Positions 43,305 through 52,427 of a DNA stretch of 64,000 bases are shown piece after piece; position 1 is the stretch's first letter, and every line of letters begins with the position of its first letter. Both the position numbers and the translations under genes were made by a program. A model generated the notes under the pieces. It made no database searches. It was not told the origin of the DNA and worked only from the letters and a program-made list of their open reading frames with translations. Origin of the DNA: Microvirga soli (lineage in GTDB: Bacteria; Pseudomonadota; Alphaproteobacteria; Rhizobiales; Beijerinckiaceae); NCBI RefSeq assembly GCF_016734765.1, contig NZ_JAERQE010000027.1, positions 1-64,000 on the forward strand, written 5' to 3'.

Positions 43305-44027
43305 CTAAGACGCGCTTCGGGCAAGCCGCTCCTGGTACTCGCGTGCCCTTTGATCGATCCATGAGCGGTCCGTAACGCCACCAGGGTTTGCGCGGGTCGC
43401 CATGGCGTCCATGAATGCGAGAAAGCGATCATGGGCGACGCCATAGAGGCGGCGAAGTTCTTCCAACGGCTCGGCATGATCATCGACCCGCAGGTCGAGC
43501 ATGGGGTATGGCTCGTCACGCCAGATCTTAAGGGCTGCCGACTGCGTGCCGCGCTTGTCGCCGCCCTCGGCTTGCCCTGCATCGAGGGCTGTGAGGAGGC
43601 GATCTGCAAAGGGCAAATCCATCCGGCGCTTGTATGTTTCGAGGGTGGCCTCGATCACCGTCGGGCCGGCGAGCATGTTCCCGGCCACCGACACATTCTC
43701 ATCCGTCAGGTGCCCGCACCAATCGACACATTCACGACCCGTGTAGGCTGCGGTCTTGCCGTCTCGGTCGATAACATGGAGTTGGCGAGACTCTCGGCCT
43801 GGGTCCTGCGTGGTGAGCACCGTCACGATCTCTTCGGCGCTTCGTCCCTCAGCCAGGAACCGCATGCCATCCGTTCCATAGAGCGGATTGACGAGCGCCT
43901 GCGTGGCAAGGGCGCCGTTCTTGGCCGTACCATGGGGGCACAGCGCCCCCACGGCGAAGAACTTGGTGGTGACGGCAACCCCGAACGAGCCGGTCTCAGG
44001 GTCCTTCGCGATGATTGACCAAGTCAT
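43305..44027 (-). CDS. DUF1028 protein (putative Ntn hydrolase)
   Basis: A 240-aa DUF1028-family protein, thought to be related to N-terminal-nucleophile hydrolases. The N-terminus MTWSIIAKDPETGSFGVAVTTKFFAVGALCPHG is typical; later conserved parts include GNMLAGPTVIEA and GGDKRGTQSAAL. Start: ATG at 44027, with GAGGAG upstream; an earlier ATG at 44351 would run through the transferase gene. It lies 11 nt after the gamma-glutamyltransferase gene and often accompanies such genes, so a role in amide or gamma-glutamyl bond hydrolysis is plausible but unproven. Confidence 0.85.
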   Translation of the reverse strand: MTWSIIAKDPETGSFGVAVTTKFFAVGALCPHGTAKNGALATQALVNPLYGTDGMRFLAEGRSAEEIVTVLTTQDPGRESRQLHVIDRDGKTAAYTGRECVDWCGHLTDENVSVAGNMLAGPTVIEATLETYKRRMDLPFADRLLTALDAGQAEGGDKRGTQSAALKIWRDEPYPMLDLRVDDHAEPLEELRRLYGVAHDRFLAFMDAMATRANPGGVTDRSWIDQRAREYQERLARSAS

Positions 44028-44038
44028 GTGTAGGCTCC

Positions 44039-45832
44039 TCAGCGGCCGACTGCATAGGCTTGCATGAGGCGCGGCGTGGCGGCGCCGTGCAGCAGTCCGT
44101 CCTTGTCGCGGCTTGCAGCCACCAAGCGCCCGACTGTCCACGCCGGTGCGACCTCGACCTCGTGGCCGCGGGCGCGAAGGTCGTCGAGCACCTCGGCGCC
44201 GTAGGTCTCCTCGGCCATGAGGTGGCCGGGCTTTTGCTCCCGCGGATAGAAGGAGGAGGGAAAATGCGCCGTGTGCGACATCGGCAGGTCGATGGCTTCC
44301 TGCAGGTTCAATCCGTAATGGGCGTGGCGCAGGAAGAGGAGCATCTGCCACTGCTCCTGCTGGTCGCCACCGGGGGAGCCAAAGACCATGTAGGGCTCGC
44401 CGTCCTTCTCCGCGAGGGTTGGTGTGAGCGTGGTGCGCGGGCGCTTGCCCGGCGCGAGGCTCGCCGGCAGGTTCTCTTCCAGCCAGAACATCTGAGCCCG
44501 GGAATTGAGCATGAAGCCGAGTTCAGGGATGACAGGCGAGGATTGCAGCCAGCCGCCGGAGGGCATGGCGGCGATCATGTTGCCGAAACGGTCGACCACA
44601 TCGATATGCACCGTGTCGCCGCGACGTGCCGAGCGCATGGAGGCCAGGGTTGGCTCGCCACCGGAAACCTTCTTGTCCGTGGTCGAGAGTTCGCGCAGTG
44701 CTTTCAGGGTGCGCTCGACCTGAGCCTCGTAACCCTCGACGCGGCCGGGGCGCAACTCCAGAGAGGCCTTGTCGGTTATCAGCTTGCGACGCTCATCGTT
44801 ATAGGCGTCCGACAGCAGTGTCTGGATCGGCACGTCGATAAAGTCGGGATCGCCGTAATAGGCCTCACGATCCGCGAAGGCGAGCTTCATGGCCTCAGTC
44901 ACCGTATGGACGAATGCGCCACTGGTCGGGCCCATTGCGGCCAGATCGAAGCCCTTCAGCAAGGCGAGGGTCTGCAGGAAGACCGGGCCCTGGCCCCATG
45001 GCCTGATCTTGTTGACCCGGTAGTTGTGGTAATCATAAGTCTGCGGTGCGTCGTAGGACGCCTGCCACTTTGCCATGTCGTCGGCACTAAGCACGCCCTT
45101 ATGGCGTGAGCCGCTCTGGTCCATTACCTCGGTCTTGCGCACGAAGGCGTCGATGGCCTCGGCCACGAAGCCTTTATAGAAGGCATTGCGGGCGGCTTCG
45201 ATCTGCGCCTCGCGGTCGCTTCCCTTAGCCTCTCCCTCACGGATGATCCGCTTCCAAGTATCTGCGAGCTGCGGGTTGCGGAAGAGCTGACGGGGTTTTG
45301 GAACCTCGCCGCCGGGCAGGAACACGGCTGCGGTGGTCGGCCATTCTGTCTCGAAGAACTCCTTCAGCCCCTTGATGGTATCGGCCACGCGCGGCAGCAG
45401 AGGATGGCCCTGCTCGGCATAATAGATGGCAGGCTCCAGCACTTCCCTGAGCGAGAGAAGCCCGTGATCGCGCAGCAGGAGCATCCAGGCATCGAACGCG
45501 CCGGGCACGACAGTGGCGAGCATGCCGTTGCCGGGGATGAGCTTGAGGCCCTCGCGCTTATAATGCTCGATGGTGGCACCACCAGGCGCAGTGCCTTGGC
45601 CGCAGAGCACCTCGACCTTTTTGGTTTTGGCGGAATAGAACACGGCTGGAACTTCGCCGGACGGGCCGACCAGGTGCGGCTCAACCACCTGTAGGACGAA
45701 GGCGGACGCGACGCAGGCGTCGAAGGCGTTGCCGCCTTTCTCCAGCATCGCCATGCCGGCGGCGGAGGCCAACCAATGGGTCGAGGTGACGATGCCGAAA
45801 GTGCCAAGGATCTCAGGCCGTGTCGTAAACAT
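44039..45832 (-). CDS. Gamma-glutamyltransferase-family protein
   Basis: A 597-aa Ntn hydrolase of the gamma-glutamyltranspeptidase family, which cleaves gamma-glutamyl bonds (glutathione, gamma-glutamyl peptides) or related amides. Maturation should occur before Thr407 in RRGDTVHIDVVD. Other family segments: GGNAFDACVASAF, LTPTLAEKDGEPYMVFGSPGGD. Unlike classical periplasmic Ggt there is no signal peptide, so it acts in the cytoplasm on an imported compound. It lies 25 nt after the transporter permease gene. Variants of this family without classical Ggt activity exist, for example cephalosporin acylase-like enzymes. Confidence 0.88.
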   Translation of the reverse strand: MFTTRPEILGTFGIVTSTHWLASAAGMAMLEKGGNAFDACVASAFVLQVVEPHLVGPSGEVPAVFYSAKTKKVEVLCGQGTAPGGATIEHYKREGLKLIPGNGMLATVVPGAFDAWMLLLRDHGLLSLREVLEPAIYYAEQGHPLLPRVADTIKGLKEFFETEWPTTAAVFLPGGEVPKPRQLFRNPQLADTWKRIIREGEAKGSDREAQIEAARNAFYKGFVAEAIDAFVRKTEVMDQSGSRHKGVLSADDMAKWQASYDAPQTYDYHNYRVNKIRPWGQGPVFLQTLALLKGFDLAAMGPTSGAFVHTVTEAMKLAFADREAYYGDPDFIDVPIQTLLSDAYNDERRKLITDKASLELRPGRVEGYEAQVERTLKALRELSTTDKKVSGGEPTLASMRSARRGDTVHIDVVDRFGNMIAAMPSGGWLQSSPVIPELGFMLNSRAQMFWLEENLPASLAPGKRPRTTLTPTLAEKDGEPYMVFGSPGGDQQEQWQMLLFLRHAHYGLNLQEAIDLPMSHTAHFPSSFYPREQKPGHLMAEETYGAEVLDDLRARGHEVEVAPAWTVGRLVAASRDKDGLLHGAATPRLMQAYAVGR

Positions 45833-45858
45833 GTCTCTTATCCGATATTTCGAGTTTT

Positions 45859-46734
45859 TTACTGTTCGCGAGGATCGAGCGCGTCGCGCAGGCCGTCGCC
45901 GAGAAGATTGAAGCCGAGCACGATCAAGAAGATCGCCGAGCCCGGAAAGATCGACATCCAGGGGGCCTGATCCATGAAGTTCTTGGCCGTGTTCAGCATG
46001 GAACCCCAGGAGGGGTTCGGTGGCTGCTGGCCTAATCCGAGGAAGGACAAGCTCGCCTCCGCGATAATGGCTGTGGCAATGGTCAGAGTGCCTTGAACCA
46101 GGATCGGTGGCAGCACGTTGGGAAGGATGTAACGAGCCATGATCCAGAAATCAGGAAGACCGATGGCTCGTGCACCCTCGACGAAATCCTCTGCCTTGAC
46201 AGTCAGCACCTGTCCGCGGGTCAGGCGGATGAAGATCGGCATGGCGGACAAACCGATGGCTATCATCGCGTTGGTCAGGCTGGGCCCAAGGAAAGCTGCG
46301 AGCGCAATGGCGAAGATCAGGAACGGGATCGCCAGCATTGCGTCAGTGGCACGAGAGATCGTGGCATCGATCCATCCACCGAAATACCCGGCGAGAAGGC
46401 CGAAGGGTACGCCGAGCACGATGGCGATGAATACCGAGACAACACCCGCCATGATGGAGGCTCGTGCGCCCCAGAGCATGCGGGAGAGCATGTCGCGTCC
46501 GAGCTCATCGGTGCCAAACCAGAACAACTCGGATGGCGGCTTGCGGATGCTCGTGAAGCTCGGCTTGATGGGATCGTAAGGAGCCAGATAAGGCCCTATC
46601 AGGGCCGCCAGAACGAAGAACAACACGATGGCGCCGCCGAGGACGGCACTCTTGTTCTTGAGGAACTTGGAGAGCACACGACTGCGCTTCTTCGGCAGGG
46701 CGACGTCGTCGGCAACAACGGCTGTAGCGGTCAT
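45859..46734 (-). CDS. Peptide/glutathione-type ABC transporter permease (GsiD/DppC type)
   Basis: A 291-aa inner-membrane permease with the motif FWFGTDELGRDMLSRMLWG and the EAA-type loop VEGARAIGLPDFWIMARYILPN. The end LGDGLRDALDPREQ is typical of the DppC group. Start: ATG at 46734 overlaps the preceding permease by four bases; an upstream ATG at 46818 is within that gene. It works with the GsiC/DppB-type neighbour. Confidence 0.9.
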   Translation of the reverse strand: MTATAVVADDVALPKKRSRVLSKFLKNKSAVLGGAIVLFFVLAALIGPYLAPYDPIKPSFTSIRKPPSELFWFGTDELGRDMLSRMLWGARASIMAGVVSVFIAIVLGVPFGLLAGYFGGWIDATISRATDAMLAIPFLIFAIALAAFLGPSLTNAMIAIGLSAMPIFIRLTRGQVLTVKAEDFVEGARAIGLPDFWIMARYILPNVLPPILVQGTLTIATAIIAEASLSFLGLGQQPPNPSWGSMLNTAKNFMDQAPWMSIFPGSAIFLIVLGFNLLGDGLRDALDPREQ

Positions 46735-47678
46735 GATGAATGCCTCAGGCGGGGGTTGACGAGAACGTAAAGGACGTCCGCCACGAGGTTCATGAAGATG
46801 AACCCGACGGCTGTGCACAGAACCACGCCCTGCACCACGGCATAGTCACGGTTGAACACCGCATCGACGATGAGCTTGCCAAAGCCCGGAATGGTGAAGA
46901 TCTGTTCCGTGAGCACCGCGCCTGCGAGAAGTTCGCCAAAGAGCAGGGTGGAAAGCGTGACAATGGGAATGAGCGCGTTGCGCAGGGCATGCTTCAGGAT
47001 GACCTTCCGCGACAGGAGGCCTTTGGCACGAGCAGTGCGGATATAGTCGGATCGCATGACGCCGAGCATGGCACTTCGGGTATGCCGCATGAGGCTCGCG
47101 GCAAGACCCGTTCCGAGAACGAAGGCAGGCATGATCATGGTCTTGATATTGAGCCACAAATCCTCAGTCGGCGGCACATATCCGGAAGCGGGCAGGAGTT
47201 GCCAGCGCACCGAGATCAGCATGATGAGCATGATACCAAGCCAGAAGTTCGGGATCGAAAGACCCGACAGCGCGATCACATTGGCGGCGTAGTCGACGGT
47301 CGTCCCCTTCTTCACCGCCGAAATGATCCCGGCGGGGATGCCGATGGCCAGCGCCACGATCATCGCCATGATGGCGAGCTCGAGGGTGACCGGGAGCTTG
47401 CTCATAATCAGATCGAGCACGGGGATGTCGGTGCGAAGCGATATTCCCAGGTTTCCTGTTAGAGCCGAGCCGATCCAGGCGAAATACTGAACTGGGATCG
47501 GATCATCCAGGCGGTACTTCTGGCGTAGGTATTCCAGCACCTGTGGGTCGCGCTCCTCGCCCGCCATAGTGAGCACCGGGTCGCCAGGCAGGAGCTTCTG
47601 CAGGGCGAAGACCAGCAGCGACACGATGATCAGGGTCGGGATGGCAATGAGTATTCGTCGTCCGATGTAGCGCAGCAT
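46731..47678 (-). CDS. Peptide/glutathione-type ABC transporter permease (GsiC/DppB type)
   Basis: A 315-aa inner-membrane permease, with the N-terminus MLRYIGRRILIAIPTLIIVS and the C-terminus VADVLYVLVNPRLRHSS characteristic of DppB/GsiC. The EAA-type loop is IRTARAKGLLSRKVILKHALRN. Start: ATG at 47678, with TAGG close upstream. It follows the binding-protein gene across a 69-nt gap that holds a strong stem-loop. Confidence 0.9.
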   Translation of the reverse strand: MLRYIGRRILIAIPTLIIVSLLVFALQKLLPGDPVLTMAGEERDPQVLEYLRQKYRLDDPIPVQYFAWIGSALTGNLGISLRTDIPVLDLIMSKLPVTLELAIMAMIVALAIGIPAGIISAVKKGTTVDYAANVIALSGLSIPNFWLGIMLIMLISVRWQLLPASGYVPPTEDLWLNIKTMIMPAFVLGTGLAASLMRHTRSAMLGVMRSDYIRTARAKGLLSRKVILKHALRNALIPIVTLSTLLFGELLAGAVLTEQIFTIPGFGKLIVDAVFNRDYAVVQGVVLCTAVGFIFMNLVADVLYVLVNPRLRHSS

Positions 47679-47709
47679 CAGCCTATGGAACCTGCATCAG
47701 AGTAGAGGG

Positions 47710-47739
47710 TGCATGCCCGGCCGCGAAACCGGGCATGCA
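47710..47739 (-). terminator. Intercistronic stem-loop after the binding-protein gene
   Basis: Perfect 11-bp stem TGCATGCCCGG / CCGGGCATGCA with an 8-nt loop, 8 nt past the stop of the binding-protein gene and ahead of the first permease. It parallels the stem-loops at 21578 and 36307, and probably gives partial termination or mRNA protection. Confidence 0.75.
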
Positions 47740-47747
47740 ATGTTCAA

Positions 47748-49247
47748 TCAGGAGGCGAACTTCACGCCTTTCAGGCGGATCATGCCATCTGGATAGGGCT
47801 TGAAGTTTTGAACCTTCTTCGTGTGAACGAAGGGCCAGGGCTGGTAGTAGGTGTAGATGATCGGCAGGTCCTGCTTCAGGATTTCCTGAGCCTGATCGTA
47901 AAGCTGCTTGCGCTTGGCCTCATCGTTGATGATACGAGCCTCGTTCAGGAGCTTGTCGACCTGCTCGTTGCAGTACTTGCCGTCGTTGAGGGCACCCTTG
48001 CATGTGACGAACGGATGGATGTTGCCATCGGGATCGACACGGCCGGACCAACCGATCACGTTCACGTCGAAGTTGCCCGCCTGGGCTTCCTTCTGCATGG
48101 CTGCAAATTCGGTCGGACGGAGCGTAATGTCGAACCCGGTCTCGGCCGCCATGGCCTGAATGATCTCGGCGATCTGCTGGGTCGTGGTGCTAGTACCGAA
48201 GGTGAGTTCGAACTTCACCCGATCAACGCCAGCCTCCTTGAGAAGCTGCTTCGCCTTGGCGACATCACGGGTGGTGGGACCGAACTTCGGGTTGTTGTAC
48301 GGGCTGGCCTGTGGGAAGGGCTGACCTGCGGGCGGGAAGATCCCTGCGCCGACCACCTCGTTGATGACGTTGCGGTCAATCGACAGCTCGAAAGCCTGGC
48401 GCACCCGCTTGTCCTGACCGAGCGGAGACTTGGCGCGTTCACCGTTGTTGGTGTTGATGGTCAGGCCTTGGTACCCGATGCCGGAGACCGGTGCGAAGAC
48501 CAAGTTGGAATCGCCCTTGGCTGCGGGAACATCGCTCGGGGCAAGGCGCTCAATCAAATCGAGGTTGCCGGAACGCAGGTTGGCGAGGCGCACGGTGGTG
48601 TCCGGAATGGGCTGGAACACGATACGCTCAAAGTTGAAGTTCTTCGCATCCCAGTGATCGGCGAACTTCTCGAGAACGATGCGGTCGTTCTGCACGCGCT
48701 CGACGAACTTGAACGGTCCCGAGCACACAGGCCTCTGGGCAAAATCGGCGGAGGCCAGCGCCTTGGGCGACATGATCATGCCAGCACGGTCGGAGAGCTG
48801 CGACAGCAGGGTCGCATCGGCGCGGGAGAGATTGACCTTCACGGTCAGGTCGTCAACGGCCTCGACGTTATCGACGGAGGTGAGCTCGCTCTTGCGCAGC
48901 GAGTCCGGCAGCGTGCGGGCGCGGTCGATATTTGCCTTTACGGCGGCGGCATTCAGAGGCTCGCCATCGTGGAATTTCACGCCGGGGCGCAGCTTGAAGG
49001 TCAGCGACTTGCCGTCGTCGCCCCATTGCCACTCGGTGGCGAGCTCCGGAGTGAACTTCAGGTCCGGCGTGATGTCAACGAGCTTGTTGCACAGCGACGT
49101 GAACACGATGCGGCCGACGAAGGTGCGGGCGCGATGGGGATCGAGCACGTCCGGGTCTTCGTTCAGGCCGATGCGCAGGGTCTGCGCGGAGGCGGCAGTG
49201 CTCACAAGGAGCCCGGCCGCCATGGCTAGGAGCAATCTCTTCTTCAT
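47748..49247 (-). CDS. Peptide/glutathione-type ABC transporter substrate-binding protein
   Basis: A 499-aa SBP_bac_5-family protein with a signal peptide (MKKRLLLAMAAGLLVSTAASA). Core segments include ATEWQWGDDGKSLTFKLRPGVKFHDGEP and CSGPFKFVERV. Start: ATG at 49247, with GGAGG upstream; the frame is open to 49415, but that stretch overlaps the ATPase gene. In an operon with a gamma-glutamyltransferase-family enzyme, a glutathione or gamma-glutamyl compound is the natural guess at the ligand, as for E. coli GsiB. Confidence 0.9.
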   Translation of the reverse strand: MKKRLLLAMAAGLLVSTAASAQTLRIGLNEDPDVLDPHRARTFVGRIVFTSLCNKLVDITPDLKFTPELATEWQWGDDGKSLTFKLRPGVKFHDGEPLNAAAVKANIDRARTLPDSLRKSELTSVDNVEAVDDLTVKVNLSRADATLLSQLSDRAGMIMSPKALASADFAQRPVCSGPFKFVERVQNDRIVLEKFADHWDAKNFNFERIVFQPIPDTTVRLANLRSGNLDLIERLAPSDVPAAKGDSNLVFAPVSGIGYQGLTINTNNGERAKSPLGQDKRVRQAFELSIDRNVINEVVGAGIFPPAGQPFPQASPYNNPKFGPTTRDVAKAKQLLKEAGVDRVKFELTFGTSTTTQQIAEIIQAMAAETGFDITLRPTEFAAMQKEAQAGNFDVNVIGWSGRVDPDGNIHPFVTCKGALNDGKYCNEQVDKLLNEARIINDEAKRKQLYDQAQEILKQDLPIIYTYYQPWPFVHTKKVQNFKPYPDGMIRLKGVKFAS

Positions 49248-49287
49248 TTGTGTCGTCCTCCGGATAGTTCTCTGGATCAGTCTTCGT

Positions 49288-50391
49288 TCAGGGGCTCGTC
49301 GCGACGGGCTTATCCTGCCGTTCACGCCAAGTTTGGTAGAGCGCCAGGCGCTTGGCCAATGCCGCGCTCGGGGGCGGAGCGCTGATCGAACCAGCGCCCG
49401 CTCCTTGAATCTCACGCCAGAAATGACAGGCTACCCGGCGCCCGTCGGGCGCAGCCTCAAGGGCGGGGTGCTGCTCCTTGCAGACAGGCCGCGCATGGGG
49501 GCAGCGGGTATGGAAGCGACATCCCGAAGGTGGGGCCGCCGGGCTCGGAACATCGCCCTGGAGCAGGACCTTCGGCTGCCTGTTCGACGGGCTGGGGATC
49601 GGGATCGCCGCCAGCAGCGCCTGGGTGTAGGGATGCAAGGGATTGTCGAAGAGTGCGTCCGTCTCGGATAGTTCCATGATCTCGCCGAGATACATGACCG
49701 CTACCCGGTCGCTCATGTGCCGGATCACCGCGAGGTCATGCGCTACGATGACGAGGGTCAAGCCGAACCGATCCTTGAGGTCCTCGAGCAGGTTGATGAT
49801 CTGCGCCTGGATCGACACGTCGAGAGCCGAAACCGGCTCGTCACCCACAATCAGCTTCGGATCTCCCGCCAATGCTCGGGCAATGCCGATGCGCTGGCGC
49901 TGCCCACCGGAGAACTCGTGTGGGTAACGATCCGCATGGGTAGGCAGGAGACCTACGGTGCGCATGAGATCCGCAACGCGGTCGCGCTTCGCAGAGCCGC
50001 TGGCCAGATTATGGAGCCAGATCGGCTCCGCGATGATGTCACCGACATTCATGCGCGGATTGAGCGAGGCATAAGGATCCTGGAAGATGATCTGAAGCTC
50101 GCGACGTAACTTGCGCAACTCGCTCTTGCTGAGCGTAAGGATCGAGCGGCCCTCATAGAGCACATCCCCGGCAGTCGGTTCGATCAGGCGGAGGAGGAGG
50201 CGGCCGAGAGTGGACTTGCCGCAGCCGGATTCGCCCACGATCGCGAAGGTCTCACCGCGGCGGATATCAAGGGACACGCCATCGACTGCGCGGACGACAG
50301 TTGGAGAGGAGAGCAAGCCTCCGCTCCCGAAATGCTTCTTGAGGTCCACCCCTTCGAGGATGACATCACCGGTGGTTGCCGTGGCATTCAT
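49288..50391 (-). CDS. Peptide/glutathione-type ABC transporter ATPase (DppF type)
   Basis: A 367-aa ATPase with Walker [10 protein letters not shown], signature [14 protein letters not shown] and Walker [13 protein letters not shown]; the C-terminal motif is [16 protein letters not shown]. Start: ATG at 50391 ([17 protein letters not shown]) overlaps the DppD-type gene by four bases. E. coli GsiA is one fused protein; here the two ATPase domains are separate, as in Dpp/Opp systems. Confidence 0.9.
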   Translation of the reverse strand: MNATATTGDVILEGVDLKKHFGSGGLLSSPTVVRAVDGVSLDIRRGETFAIVGESGCGKSTLGRLLLRLIEPTAGDVLYEGRSILTLSKSELRKLRRELQIIFQDPYASLNPRMNVGDIIAEPIWLHNLASGSAKRDRVADLMRTVGLLPTHADRYPHEFSGGQRQRIGIARALAGDPKLIVGDEPVSALDVSIQAQIINLLEDLKDRFGLTLVIVAHDLAVIRHMSDRVAVMYLGEIMELSETDALFDNPLHPYTQALLAAIPIPSPSNRQPKVLLQGDVPSPAAPPSGCRFHTRCPHARPVCKEQHPALEAAPDGRRVACHFWREIQGAGAGSISAPPPSAALAKRLALYQTWRERQDKPVATSP

Positions 50392-51449
50392 GCGACTGCT
50401 CCACGCTTTTGTTCGAGAGGTGCATACCAGCACCGGGCAAGATGACCTGGTCGAATCTCGCCAAGGGGCGGAAGTTCATTGGCGCAGCGGGCGTCCGAGA
50501 AGGGACAGCGCGGCGTGAAGCGGCAGCCTTTAGGCATCAGTTCCGCCGGTGGCACGGTGCCGCGGATCGTGGCAAGGCGCCCCTGACGGCGGCCGAGTGA
50601 TGGAACGGACCCCATGAGGCCGATGGTGTAGGGGTGTTGCGGGTCCTCGAAAATGGCCTCGACCGGCCCGCTTTCGACGACGTGCCCTGCATACATCACG
50701 GCCACTTCATCGGCGACCTCGGCCACGACACCGAGATCGTGCGTAATGAGGATCATCGCCGTCCCAGTCTCCTCCTGGAGGCGCTGGATGAGGGTGAGGA
50801 TCTGCGCTTGGATGGTCACGTCGAGCGCGGTGGTCGGCTCGTCCGCAATCAGAAGTTCCGGGTCGTTCGCGAGCGCCATCGCGATCATCACGCGCTGGCG
50901 CATGCCACCGGACATCTCATGCGGATAGGCGCGCAGACGCTTCTCCGGTGCAGGGATGCGCACCTTCTTGACCATGTCGAGCGCCCGCTCCATGGCCTCA
51001 GCCTTGGAGACCTTGCGATGCCGGACGATGCCCTCGGCGATCTGGTCGCCGATGGTGAAGGCCGGGTTCAGGGACGTCATCGGCTCCTGGAAGATCATGG
51101 CCATCCGGTCGCCACGCAGATCCGCCCGCTCGCGCTCGGTGAGTGTCAGCAGATCTCGCCCGTCGAAAGTGGCCGAGCCTGCAACGATCCTCGCCGGAGG
51201 GGTCGGCAGAAGTCCCATGAGGGCCAAAGACGTCACGCTCTTGCCGCACCCTGACTCGCCGACGATGCAAAGGGTCTTACCCTTGCGCACCGAAAAGCTG
51301 ACATCGTCGACCACGTTTACGCCCTTCGGGGCGCCATCGAAGCGGACAGATAGCCCTTGAACGTTGAGAAGCGGCGGTTCGGAGGTCACAGCGTCATTGC
51401 CGATCTGATGAATCTCTGCACTTGTCTGTCGGACTGCCTCACGTCCCAT
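50388..51449 (-). CDS. Peptide/glutathione-type ABC transporter ATPase (DppD type)
   Basis: A 353-aa ATPase with Walker [10 protein letters not shown], signature [12 protein letters not shown], Walker [13 protein letters not shown] and C-terminal motif [16 protein letters not shown]. Start: ATG at 51449, nine bases after AAGAG; this overlaps the end of the regulator gene by 11 nt, which couples it to the regulator. The order ATPase, ATPase, binding protein, permease, permease differs from the Dpp operon at 34.7 kb, so the two systems are not a recent duplication. Confidence 0.88.
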   Translation of the reverse strand: MGREAVRQTSAEIHQIGNDAVTSEPPLLNVQGLSVRFDGAPKGVNVVDDVSFSVRKGKTLCIVGESGCGKSVTSLALMGLLPTPPARIVAGSATFDGRDLLTLTERERADLRGDRMAMIFQEPMTSLNPAFTIGDQIAEGIVRHRKVSKAEAMERALDMVKKVRIPAPEKRLRAYPHEMSGGMRQRVMIAMALANDPELLIADEPTTALDVTIQAQILTLIQRLQEETGTAMILITHDLGVVAEVADEVAVMYAGHVVESGPVEAIFEDPQHPYTIGLMGSVPSLGRRQGRLATIRGTVPPAELMPKGCRFTPRCPFSDARCANELPPLGEIRPGHLARCWYAPLEQKRGAVA

Positions 51450-52215
51450 GGCGCATCTCTTTTTTGGTGTTTGTTGTCACGGGTGTTTCCGAAATCTGTC
51501 CGTCCAAACGGTCGGGCAGGGGGCTGGTCATTACCTTGAGGAGGCCTTCACGCACGAGTTCGAGGTGCTCGCGCATGGCGTGTTCTGCTGCATGTGCCTC
51601 GCGCTGAGCGATTGCGGCGATCACGCGGCGGTGCTGCTCGACATAGATCTGCTGACGCTCGCCGGAACGTGCCCGCTCCCGCAGGAGCCGCCATGCGGTG
51701 TCTTGGCGAATGCGGTCAACCATGTCGAAAATCGCAAGCAGGAGGGAGTTGCCCGCTGCCTCTGCAATGGTTCGGTGAAGGGCGCTGTCCCAGAGTTCGC
51801 GGCCGTCCGCATCTGAGGACGACGCCGTCTTCTCGGCCAGGCGCAGAAGGCGTTCAATATCGCCGTTCGTCGCGCGCATGGCCGCCAGTCGGGCAAGGGC
51901 AGGCTCGATCTCCAAGCGCACATCCATGACCTCAAGCGGATGCGTGCGCTTCGACAACTCCTCAAGATTGGTTGGTGTATGGGCCGGGCGCGGCCCAACG
52001 AAGGTTCCCTTGCCCTGATGGCGCCAGATCCGGCCTTCCGCTTCCAGCACCTCAAGAGCCCGCCGCAGGGCGCGTCGCCCGATTCCGATCTGAGTTGCCA
52101 GCACGCGCTCAGCCGGGAGCCGCTGCTCCCCTTCGAAGGAACTGTCGTCCAGGAGAGCCCGCAACCGCCCGAGGGCGAAGTTGGAGCTATCTGCTGAAGG
52201 ATCTGGGTTGGACAT
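51439..52215 (-). CDS. FCD-domain GntR transcriptional regulator
   Basis: A 258-aa regulator. The winged helix (residues about 14-75: RLPAERVLATQIGIGRRALRRALEVLEAEGRIW) precedes an FCD domain (RLEIEPALARLAAMRA ... SALHRTIAEAAGNSL). Start: ATG at 52215, with GGGAG nine bases upstream; an earlier in-frame ATG at 52323 would include the operator-like repeats. It heads the operon with the transporter, gamma-glutamyltransferase and DUF1028 genes and presumably regulates it. Confidence 0.87.
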   Translation of the reverse strand: MSNPDPSADSSNFALGRLRALLDDSSFEGEQRLPAERVLATQIGIGRRALRRALEVLEAEGRIWRHQGKGTFVGPRPAHTPTNLEELSKRTHPLEVMDVRLEIEPALARLAAMRATNGDIERLLRLAEKTASSSDADGRELWDSALHRTIAEAAGNSLLLAIFDMVDRIRQDTAWRLLRERARSGERQQIYVEQHRRVIAAIAQREAHAAEHAMREHLELVREGLLKVMTSPLPDRLDGQISETPVTTNTKKEMRHGT

Positions 52216-52269
52216 GAAATCCAGCTCCCTGTGAACCAATCTTACTGCTGGATCAGCAGTCGCGACGTG

Positions 52270-52338
52270 TTGTTGCGCCCCTGAGGGCTTTAACGCAACA
52301 AGGCTAGTCTGATACTGAACCAATTTGCAAGTGGTTCA
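52270..52338. promoter_or_regulatory. Inverted repeats upstream of the FCD regulator
   Basis: Two inverted repeats lie in the promoter region: TGTTGCG (52270-52276) with CGCAACA (52294-52300), and TGAACCA (52316-52322) with TGGTTCA (52332-52338). TGAACCAAT also recurs at 52232-52240. These are candidate operators for the regulator at 51439. The rest of 52216-52427 shows no gene. Confidence 0.5.
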
Positions 52339-52427
52339 ATGATGGTTCGTTAGTCGAACTGCCGCTTTGATGATCATTGGATCATTTTGGTCCAAGTCTG
52401 CACTTGGGAGGAGCCGGTACGCTGTGC

